Shown: one piece after another, positions 29,180 to 36,359 of the stretch
Numbering within the stretch: position 1 is the stretch's first letter
Layout of the letters: the number at the start of each line of letters is the position of its first letter
Source of the DNA: Chlamydiia bacterium
GTDB lineage: Bacteria; Chlamydiota; Chlamydiia; Chlamydiales; SM23-39
Length of the DNA stretch: 36,359 nucleotides
Assembly: GCA_016213175.1 (NCBI GenBank)
Contig: JACRBF010000036.1
Location: forward strand, 1 to 36,359
Reading direction: 5' to 3'
Program-made: the position numbers and the translations under genes
Notes under the pieces: generated by a model
Databases searched by the model: none
Seen by the model: only the letters and a program-made list of their open reading frames with translations
Told to the model about the DNA's origin: nothing

Positions 29180-30778
29180 TTACAACGGCTTCTTCTGAAA
29201 CTTCTTTTTTTCGAGATATTCTTCGAGAGAGCCTTGGTGGAAGTGGAGTCCATCCTCTTCGAGGGCGATGATTTTGAGGGCAAAGCCGTGGATGAGTTCG
29301 CGGTCGTGGGTTGCGACAATCGCAGTACCCTTAAAATCTTCGAGCCCCCAGGCAAGCGCTGAGACGGCCTCGAGGTCAAGGTGGTTATTCGGCTCGTCCA
29401 GGATGAGGACATTCGGCTGTGTGATCATAAGACCGCCGAGGATAAGGCGCGCTGTCTCTCCACCAGACAGGGTGCGTACAGGCTTAAACGCATCGTCGCC
29501 GCCGAAGAGCATCTTGCCCAGCACGCCACGAGCATCTTGATCGTAGACGACTGTTTTGCGCGATTTAAGCCAATCGAAAGCGGTCTCTTCAGAGTGTTTA
29601 TTGAGCACGTCGCCGTGGTTTTGCGGAAAGTATCCGATCTCTGCTGCATGACCGAGCGCAATTTGGCCGATATCGGGCTGGAAGACGCCTGCAAGGAGTT
29701 TCAGGAGCGTGGTTTTCCCTCTCCCGTTATTGCCAATCACGGCAATTTTATCGCCGCGGTGGATCTCAAAAGAGGCGTTACGGATGACAGGCGCCTCTCC
29801 ATAGCCTTTGGAGAGCTTTTCCGCTTTTAATACCACTTGTCCTGACTGCTTTTCCGGAAGGGCAAAGCGGATATAGGGGCGGGAGATATTCGATTTTTTG
29901 AGTTCCATTGGCTGTAAACGATCGATTTCTCGAACGCGGGATTGGACTTGGCTTGCGCGTGTGCCAGCTCCGAATTTGGCAACAAACTCGCGCAGCTGGG
30001 AGATCTTTTTTTCTTTGGCCTTATTCTCATCTTCTGCGCGGGCGCGGACAGCAGTTTTTGTGACGAGCATCGCATCGTAATTGCCCGGATAGGTGATGAT
30101 CGTGTCGTAATCGATATCGGCGATATGGGTACACACTGCGTTGAGAAAATGGCGGTCATGGCTGACGACGATGAGGGTGCCGTGATAGTCGCGGAGAAAC
30201 CCTTCAAGCCAAGCGATCGAATCGAGATCGAGGTGGTTTGTCGGCTCGTCAAGGAGAAGCGCATGAGGATTGCCGAAGAGAGCCTGGATGAGGAGTACTC
30301 GAAATTGACGGTCTGTCGGGATTTCGTGCATTTTTTTCCCATGGAACTCTTCCGGTATCCCCATCCCAATGAGAAGAGCTTCTGCCTCTGCCTCCGCGGA
30401 GTAGCCATCTTCTTCGGCAATTACCTCTTCAATTTCCCCAAGGCGGAGGCCAATCGCGTCAGTCATCTCCACTTCATATAACCTATCCCTCTCTTGCAGG
30501 ACATTCCAGAGGCGGGTATTTCCCATGATGACCGTATTGACCACTGAAAAATCTTTAAAATCCTCAATCCGCTGTTTGAGAAATCCCACTTTTTTGGGAA
30601 GGGAGACAATGCCCGTATTTTGCGATTCAAGCCCCATGACAATCCGCAAAAGGGTTGATTTGCCAGAACCGTTAGGACCCGTTAAGCCGTAACGGCACCC
30701 TTCATTGAAGGTGAAGGTCACATTTTCAAAAAGGGTGCGGTTGCCCACTCGTTTGGAGATATTTTCTAGGGTAATCAT
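29180..30778 (-). CDS. ABC-F family ATPase
   Basis: Two ABC domains: GPNGSGKSTLLRI and GNNGRGKTTLLKL; LSGGETARLILGGLMITQPNVLILDEPNNHLDLEAV; no TM segments. Confidence 0.94.
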   Translation of the reverse strand: MITLENISKRVGNRTLFENVTFTFNEGCRYGLTGPNGSGKSTLLRIVMGLESQNTGIVSLPKKVGFLKQRIEDFKDFSVVNTVIMGNTRLWNVLQERDRLYEVEMTDAIGLRLGEIEEVIAEEDGYSAEAEAEALLIGMGIPEEFHGKKMHEIPTDRQFRVLLIQALFGNPHALLLDEPTNHLDLDSIAWLEGFLRDYHGTLIVVSHDRHFLNAVCTHIADIDYDTIITYPGNYDAMLVTKTAVRARAEDENKAKEKKISQLREFVAKFGAGTRASQVQSRVREIDRLQPMELKKSNISRPYIRFALPEKQSGQVVLKAEKLSKGYGEAPVIRNASFEIHRGDKIAVIGNNGRGKTTLLKLLAGVFQPDIGQIALGHAAEIGYFPQNHGDVLNKHSEETAFDWLKSRKTVVYDQDARGVLGKMLFGGDDAFKPVRTLSGGETARLILGGLMITQPNVLILDEPNNHLDLEAVSALAWGLEDFKGTAIVATHDRELIHGFALKIIALEEDGLHFHQGSLEEYLEKKKFQKKPL

Positions 30779-30830
30779 AATTTTACCGGCTATAGTAGCA
30801 TAAGAGAGGGAGAATTGACAATAGACCTAC

Positions 30831-30983
30831 TGCGTAATTAAGGTTCTGTCGACTTTCCTGTTCTTTTGAGCCGATTTTCGATGCAAAATTGGGGGGCAAT
30901 ATCGCGCGGTATATTGCCCTCCAATTTTGAAGCCGAAAATCGGCCAAAATAATCCGGAAAATCGACGAACCCTTAGTTACGCA
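30831..30983. repeat. Palindromic element, family R1, copy b (153 bp)
   Basis: TIRs TGCGTAATTAAGGTTCTGTCGA / TCGACGAACCCTTAGTTACGCA; inner arms GCCGATTTTC...GGGGGGCAATAT / ATATTGCCCTCC...GAAAATCGGC; aligns with the inverse of 1-120. Confidence 0.88.
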
Positions 30984-30992
30984 AGAGGTCTA

Positions 30993-31883
30993 ATGATTGC
31001 GCATCTCTATGAGAAATTTTTGACTCACCTAAAGCTCTCTCGGGGAGCCTCTGAGCATACGCTGCGGGGCTACCGGCACGACTTAAGCGCTTTTTCTCTA
31101 TTTGCAGAGAAGGACATCTGCAAGGAGGAGAGAGGTAAAATATCTAAACGATTGATCCGTAGATATTTGGCGCATCTTCATGAAAAACGATCGGGCACGC
31201 GGACTGTTCTGCGCTTCCTTTCCGCCCTTAGAGGTCTATATAAATTTGCGATGCGAGAAAAACTTGTGGATGACAACCCGCTCGAAGCGATCGAAAATCC
31301 CAAAAAAGGGAAAAAACTGCCTGTCTCTGTTTCCTATGCACAGGTGGAGTTGTTATTCGAGCAGCCCGATCTATCTTCGTACTTAGGATTGCGTGATCGC
31401 GTCATCATGGAAGTCTTCTATAGTTCAGGGTTGCGCCTCAGCGAACTTGTAGGATTAAATCGGCGCGATTTCGATGTGCGCAACCAGCTTTTGAATGTCT
31501 TCGGCAAGGGAAAAAAACAGAGGCAATCCCCTATTACGAAAACGGCCTCTGAATGGCTTTTACGCTATTTACAACATCCCGAGCGCAGCCGCGTAGAAAA
31601 AGATCCCGCAGCGCTGTTTTTGAATCGCTGGGGCGGCAGGATCTCCGCGCGTTCCGTGGATCGCAATTTTGCCGCCTACCTGAAAGCGAGCGGCCTTACT
31701 GATCGCATTACGCCCCACACGATCCGCCACACCATTGCCACCCACTGGCTGGAAAAGGGGATGGATCTCAAGACAATCCAGACCCTTCTTGGTCATACTT
31801 CCCTATCAACGACCACGATCTACACGCACGTATCGCCAAAGCTCAAACAAGAAGTCTACGACAAAGCGCATCCCAGAGCGTGA
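30993..31883 (+). CDS. xerC: Tyrosine recombinase XerC
   Basis: Integrase motifs VFYSSGLRLSELVGL, TPHTIRHTIATHWLEKGMDLKTIQTLLGHTSLSTTTIYTHVS. Start at MIAHLYEKF, directly after R1b. Confidence 0.94.
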   Translation: MIAHLYEKFLTHLKLSRGASEHTLRGYRHDLSAFSLFAEKDICKEERGKISKRLIRRYLAHLHEKRSGTRTVLRFLSALRGLYKFAMREKLVDDNPLEAIENPKKGKKLPVSVSYAQVELLFEQPDLSSYLGLRDRVIMEVFYSSGLRLSELVGLNRRDFDVRNQLLNVFGKGKKQRQSPITKTASEWLLRYLQHPERSRVEKDPAALFLNRWGGRISARSVDRNFAAYLKASGLTDRITPHTIRHTIATHWLEKGMDLKTIQTLLGHTSLSTTTIYTHVSPKLKQEVYDKAHPRA

Positions 31884-32000
31884 CTCTTTAAAGCTATGTA
31901 AATAATGGACAATTGTGATAAGCTTGGATCCTTAAAAACGATATTTTGAGAGCCTGATGCAAGGGTGCGTCGGATTCTTGGACTTCAAAGGAACGTCTTA

Positions 32001-32633
32001 ATGGCATCATCATCAACATCGTCATCGGTGCAGAGTTCGTCAACGTCGTCTTCCGACTTTGTCTCGCCATTTACTGCGAGCACGTCGGGGAGTCTCGCTT
32101 CTTCGTCAAGCGAGCCACCCAAGTCAGTCTCTCTTATCTCTCCGCTCCCGCGGAAGTCCCCCAAATCGTCACCCCCTTCAGGGGTACGGGAAACTTCCGC
32201 TCAAGCGCTCTCTGCCCTGCAACAATCAGTAACACCAAGTAGCAATGTAGTGCCGCCGGCACAACCTGCTCCATTAGGACGTAAGCCCTCAGGACCTCCG
32301 GTGCAGTCGCGCGTAGCGTGGTCTGAGGACGCACCTGCGCCTGCACCTGCACCTGCGCCGGTCGTGGTGCATGGGAGGAAGCAACTCAATAGACATTCTG
32401 TTGTGCAGGTCGCGCCAGAAAAGCCTGACTCAGCGGCGCCAGATACGCGATCTAAGCCTGTTGACCCTAGCACGATCCCTACAACAGGAACGCCGAGGCG
32501 TCGCGCATCTTCTGTGGAGGAGAGACAGACGGAGGCGGCTCAACAGATGAAGCAACAAGAAGCGAGAAAAGTGCGGGACGCAGCACTCAAGCAAAAACGG
32601 GCACCAGTCAACAAGAAGACGGAGACGGAGTAA
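32001..32633 (+). CDS. Ser/Thr/Pro-rich low-complexity hypothetical protein (possible secreted protein)
   Basis: MASSSTSSSVQSSSTSSSDFVSPF...APAPAPAPAPVVVHG...; AAAGGA upstream of the ATG; no domain recognised. Confidence 0.65.
   Translation: MASSSTSSSVQSSSTSSSDFVSPFTASTSGSLASSSSEPPKSVSLISPLPRKSPKSSPPSGVRETSAQALSALQQSVTPSSNVVPPAQPAPLGRKPSGPPVQSRVAWSEDAPAPAPAPAPVVVHGRKQLNRHSVVQVAPEKPDSAAPDTRSKPVDPSTIPTTGTPRRRASSVEERQTEAAQQMKQQEARKVRDAALKQKRAPVNKKTETE
32331..32360 (+). repeat. Short tandem hexamer tract encoding (AP)n
   Basis: GCACCTGCGCCTGCACCTGCACCTGCGCC, imperfect GCNCCT units. Confidence 0.75.
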
Positions 32634-32714
32634 GACTCCGCCTTCTGACGCTTCTTCTTTTTGACGAGGCGTAAACTATTTGCTATATCCCCATTTGTAT
32701 AATAGGGGTTCGAG

Positions 32715-32888
32715 ATGATTCGAAAATTGACCTCGGGCAAGTACCGTCTTTATTCGCGAAAAAAAAATCCCGCGACAGGGAAGAGGCGCAATCTCGGTAC
32801 TTTTACAAGTAGAGCTGCAGCAGTGCGCCATGAAAGGGAGATTCAGTTTTTTAAGAGGCGCTGGGATGGCTTCTTTGCAGCTTCCTGA
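32715..32888 (+). CDS. 57-aa basic mini-protein resembling an integrase N-terminal (arm-type) DNA-binding module; not in the ORF track
   Basis: MIRKLTSGKYRLYSRKKNPATGKRRNLGTFTSRAAAVRHEREIQFFKRRWDGFFAAS*. Confidence 0.7.
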   Translation: MIRKLTSGKYRLYSRKKNPATGKRRNLGTFTSRAAAVRHEREIQFFKRRWDGFFAAS

Positions 32889-33018
32889 ATATGCGGAAGA
32901 GATGAGAATCGGCTGCGACCATTTCACCGGAGAATCCATGCAGAGCAAAGAGATACTGGATGTAAAGAGAGGCTCCTAGAAACATCCAAATCCATAACAA
33001 TTTTCTCCTCTGAAACCT

Positions 33019-34395
33019 CTAAGCTGACTTCTCTTGCACTGTTATCTCCTTGATTTTCTGTCCTAGTTTTGCACCAAATTCTTTCCGCACTTTCAGCATC
33101 TCTTCATCCGAGACATATCCGCTTGGGTATAGAGACATTATTGTCCAAGTCAAAGCCATTGTTTTTGGATCTACAGCGACCACTTGTTCGTGAGAGTGGA
33201 ATACTGTTTGTCCAACCGCCGGGTCATCTTGTATGTAGACGATGACTTCACATCCAGGATGAGTCTCCTTGATCACTTCTGCCAGGGCTTTTCTTACAAC
33301 GCCAATGTTGTGAATTTCACTGGAGTTTAGGCCGTATACCTTTTCAGTGTGTCTCTTCGGCAAGATCAGGAAACAAGAGCCTGGCTTAGCCCCTTTACGT
33401 ATATTGTAAAAAATATTCACATCTTCATATTCGTGAACCAGCTGTCGTTCAATCACGGCCGTGTCGCAGAAGGCACATTTTGTAGTAGTGACAGATTTCA
33501 CCGTTTCAGGCACTCGGTTAGGCATTCTAGCTTCAAAAAGAGGGACATTTGAAATTCTAGCCCCTGCATCTTGGAAAATCTCAACCAATTGATGGAACAA
33601 GACCTTTTCTGCCTCTGCTTGATGGGATTCCTTTCTGGTATAAGGCAAGGTAATTTGTGTATCGCTTTCGACAAGAGGGGGATGCTGCTTCTGAAAAGCT
33701 GCCTGCCAGAACATGGATTGCTGAAGAACACTTGCTTTGCGTATTCTATAGGGCACGGGAGAAATATTTGCTCCACGGAAAAGAACATATCGGTTGCAGT
33801 CCACCTTATCGACGATGTTTTTGACGTCGCTAAAACCAGGAAGATGGGGAATGAGTTCTACCACACAGCGACCTAAATGACCGTCCTGTGGGGTATCGAA
33901 TTGAGCAATCACAAATCCACGAACAGAAACAGTTTTGTAAATCTCAGCAACCCTCTTGATCGTAGCGAACAGCTCAGCATTTTCTTCTCCAGTGATGTCA
34001 GCGAAACCTTTGATATCTCTTCGGTTAAAGGCAATCGTCAAATGGTGGGGTACACGAGGAGTTTCTGGACAAAATACAGTGAGTGCTCCTGTATGATAAA
34101 CCTCTGTTTTTAATAAATTCCCGACACCTGGATTGCGCAAAGGAGAGATTTTCTCTGCAGTAACTGACCCATCGATCTCAAAATTTAAGGCATTCGAGGC
34201 GGTAGCGGCAGCAATGTGACCTAATACCTCTTCTACGCCGAGAGGGGTCAAAGCTTTTTCTAAGTCTGCTTTAGTTGAAAAAGCTACCGTGGTGTCAGAT
34301 TTAGCAGCATCTGCTGATCCATCGCTAGCCCAGAGGGAAGTGACTAGTCCTCCAGCAAGTAAAGCTAAGAGTCCAATTTTTCCTGCTTTTTTCAT
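33019..34395 (-). CDS. Predicted exported HIT/GalT-like protein with two HIT-fold regions
   Basis: Start MKKAGKIGLLALLAGGLVTSLWASDGSA (signal peptide) after GGAGGTAACACA; CAFC zinc-type motif; GQTVFHSHEQVVAV (HxHxQ, GalT-branch-like) in the second region; degenerate counterpart PQDGHLGRCVVELIP in the first. Confidence 0.75.
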   Translation of the reverse strand: MKKAGKIGLLALLAGGLVTSLWASDGSADAAKSDTTVAFSTKADLEKALTPLGVEEVLGHIAAATASNALNFEIDGSVTAEKISPLRNPGVGNLLKTEVYHTGALTVFCPETPRVPHHLTIAFNRRDIKGFADITGEENAELFATIKRVAEIYKTVSVRGFVIAQFDTPQDGHLGRCVVELIPHLPGFSDVKNIVDKVDCNRYVLFRGANISPVPYRIRKASVLQQSMFWQAAFQKQHPPLVESDTQITLPYTRKESHQAEAEKVLFHQLVEIFQDAGARISNVPLFEARMPNRVPETVKSVTTTKCAFCDTAVIERQLVHEYEDVNIFYNIRKGAKPGSCFLILPKRHTEKVYGLNSSEIHNIGVVRKALAEVIKETHPGCEVIVYIQDDPAVGQTVFHSHEQVVAVDPKTMALTWTIMSLYPSGYVSDEEMLKVRKEFGAKLGQKIKEITVQEKSA

Positions 34396-34606
34396 TGTGT
34401 TACCTCCAGAACTAGGTGCCGTCGATTGAGAAAAGTTTTTCTTTTGAAAAGAGCTACATGTCCTCAAAGGCGGCAGTTTAATTGGACGCGGTATTCGTTG
34501 ATGCAGCGCTGATTTTACAAAGCAAGAAGTACTGGAAGCCGCCCAGGTGAACGGGCAGACAAACTGGGTACACAAAAATAAGACCGGCTTAAAAAGAGAC
34601 ATGAGT

Positions 34607-35569
34607 TCATCTCGTCGAAGCTTTTTGTTTTAGATAACTTTCAGCCAGTCTATGCAAAGTGATGTACTGACCAAACTTCGCCACGCTGTGAACCCTTTGT
34701 AGAGAGAGGCGATAAACAATTTCCTCGATGCTAAAAGGTTGTCCACGATCAATTGCATCGACAATCGCTAACGCAGCGATAAATGTCCCTGTTCGACCCA
34801 CTCCGGCACTGCAGTGAACCGCAAGTAAGCCGTTGTCTTTCTTAAAACCGTCTCGAATCTGTAGAGCAAGGGCTAGCAGCTCTTCAGGATCAACACCATG
34901 ATTGTCTCTCCAATGATCCATATGGAACGTCTGAATAGAACAAACCCCTTGATCTGTCGGAACGTTTAAATAGGCATTGCCATTGGATTCAGTGATGAAC
35001 CCGTCCCAGTAGGGATGACATTTTTGTGCCCAAGCCTCATAAGAACCAGTCAATCGAACCAGATGAGTGACATGTTGTGTTGCCAAAAGCTTAAAGAAGG
35101 CAGGAATGTCTTTTGATCGAGGCCCTTCGCAAGCAATGTAGTACTTGTTTCCTAGGGAGATCGTGCTGGCGTTGTAGTAGGGAACCGTATTGTTATAGGC
35201 AAAAGCTACGCATCCAGGAGCTCTGATGAGATCTGCGGCAATCAAGTGCTCTGCACGCTCATATCCAGCTGTTGTCCACATGAATGTACGGGTCTTGTGC
35301 AGATCTTCAAACTCTTCTGTGAGAGCTTGGTCTGTTTTCCCTGGCTGAAACAGATTGAATTCTCGATTCGTTTGGAAAGCTTTCCACAGGTTTTCAGCCT
35401 GTCCCTTAGCAGATATAAATTGGTCGCTAATCTCGTAGCGAGCGCCAAATGAAGGCTCAGCTTGAGCCGTCGAGTTTTGATTTGCGCTCAAGGGTAAAGC
35501 GGTGCAGAAAATAGAGAAAACGACGGTTCCTGCCAATAGCAGCAACCCTATTTTTTTGGTTTTATGCAT
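34607..35569 (-). CDS. Predicted exported classical protein tyrosine phosphatase
   Basis: Start MHKTKKIGLLLLAGTVVFSIFCTALPLSA (signal peptide) after GGAGAATCACCT; P-loop VHCSAGVGRTGTF; WPD-like loop HWRDNHGVDP; KCHPYW; Q-loop-like AKFGQYITLH. Confidence 0.9.
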   Translation of the reverse strand: MHKTKKIGLLLLAGTVVFSIFCTALPLSANQNSTAQAEPSFGARYEISDQFISAKGQAENLWKAFQTNREFNLFQPGKTDQALTEEFEDLHKTRTFMWTTAGYERAEHLIAADLIRAPGCVAFAYNNTVPYYNASTISLGNKYYIACEGPRSKDIPAFFKLLATQHVTHLVRLTGSYEAWAQKCHPYWDGFITESNGNAYLNVPTDQGVCSIQTFHMDHWRDNHGVDPEELLALALQIRDGFKKDNGLLAVHCSAGVGRTGTFIAALAIVDAIDRGQPFSIEEIVYRLSLQRVHSVAKFGQYITLHRLAESYLKQKASTR

Positions 35570-36140
35570 AGGTGATTCTCCTTTATTCTGTGGAAGAAGC
35601 GATACATGCGACATCGTGCGTCTGAAAAGAGAGGCATGATTGAAACAGAGACTCGGCGCAATCGACAGTCGTACATTGGATGGGACTACTCGCAGAGAAC
35701 GAATATTCAGCGCTCTCCTCACAGGCAGGCTGAGATGTGAAGAACGTCCTCTCCATGTAGTTCGTAGTTCCCCTTGTTTGTTCCCTCGGGAAGGAGAACA
35801 GTATTCTCGAATGATTCGTTCTTTTCAATGTCTAAATTTGGTCAGCAATTCCCGCTGAGTCACAACCATCTAAATGATAAACTGTTGCAGATAATTCTGT
35901 CGTAAAGTTTGGGCCAGTGACGTCAAAACCGGACGCATCAACAACAGTTTGTCCGCTCTCGGAAGCGTTAGATGGGTGTAGCGCTCGCGCGCATGAGGCG
36001 CCAGCAGGAATTGCTGTCATTTCATTGCCCGCCCCTAAATTATGGAGATCTCACGTTGAGCGCTACGAGCAAGATTTTGCCAAAGCGCTACCCATTTTTT
36101 CTATATATAATAAAGAGAATCTCATATATAATACTTAAGT

Positions 36141-36359
36141 ATGAATTCAGTGCAAAATAAAAATTCTTTCAATAAATATAGCAATGCATTAATTCACTCA
36201 AAATTAGCCGTTTTTGGGATGACCAGTACTTTCTGCCTATGCGTGCAGTCCGCTATTTCTAATGTGATTATGGGATACCGAAATGCTGATTCCTCTTTGC
36301 TAAACAAAGGCCTGGTGCAAGGAGGCGGTGTGACCATTGCAGCCGCCGCCGTCTACGCC
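36141..36359 (+). CDS. Partial CDS running off the right edge; hypothetical with hydrophobic segments
   Basis: Open from ATG 36141 with 73 stop-free codons (MNSVQNKNSFNKYSNALIHSKLAVFGMTSTFCLCVQSAISNVIMGYRNADSSLLNKGLVQGGGVTIAAAAVYA...); AT-rich, promoter-like TATAATA upstream. Confidence 0.55.
   Translation, partial: MNSVQNKNSFNKYSNALIHSKLAVFGMTSTFCLCVQSAISNVIMGYRNADSSLLNKGLVQGGGVTIAAAAVYA

Noticed and set aside
29942-30481. 179-aa plus-strand ORF antisense to the ABC-F gene
   Set aside because: Shadow ORF over a conserved ATPase gene.
30815-30846. xerC promoter (TTGACA at 30815) disrupted by R1b
   Set aside because: No good -10 was found at proper spacing, so the idea is too speculative to list as a feature.
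35832-36020. 62-aa minus-strand ORF MTAIPAGASCARALHPSNASES...
   Set aside because: Could be real, but there is no homology signal, clear SD or domain; not listed.
1-36359. CRISPR array
   Set aside because: The repeats are dispersed long palindromes with TIRs; no regularly spaced short repeats with spacers and no cas genes were found.
1-36359. tRNA or rRNA genes
   Set aside because: No cloverleaf-like segment with T-loop GGTTCRANYCC in context and no rRNA-like sequence was recognised; a tRNAscan run would be decisive.

Overview
This window most likely comes from a Chlamydiae chromosome, probably an environmental (Parachlamydiales-type) lineage. That is inferred from gene content and order: a non-flagellar type III secretion block sctT-S-R-L-K-J, and the order dnaJ-rpsU-tsaB-lon-...-rnz-ABC-F-xerC, which I recall from Chlamydia trachomatis. 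From left to right the window holds: a hypothetical ORF, sufBCDS, the T3SS block (minus strand), a GT2 glycosyltransferase, a SulP/STAS transporter, a P-type cation ATPase, glpF/glpK/glpD, hemH, an ArtJ-like solute-binding lipoprotein, dnaJ, rpsU, tsaB, lon, an rfaE2/HldE-like nucleotidyltransferase, a rhomboid protease, rnz, an ABC-F ATPase, xerC, a Ser/Pro-rich hypothetical, a 57-aa integrase-like mini-protein, a signal-peptide HIT/GalT-like protein, a signal-peptide classical tyrosine phosphatase, and a partial CDS at the right edge. Two signals stand out. (1) At least five families of 100-280 bp long-palindromic, MITE-like elements lie between these genes. Most have clear terminal inverted repeats (TIRs), most families start and end at TA or CTAG, their hairpin tips are AATATT-like, and their TIRs repeatedly supply the stop codon, and sometimes the likely start codon, of the flanking genes. 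(2) Near the right end is a pair of predicted exported, eukaryote-like proteins: a classical PTP with HCSAGVGRTG and a tandem HIT-fold protein. No rRNA, tRNA or CRISPR was recognised. All calls come from reading the sequence and the ORF track; no database search was run.
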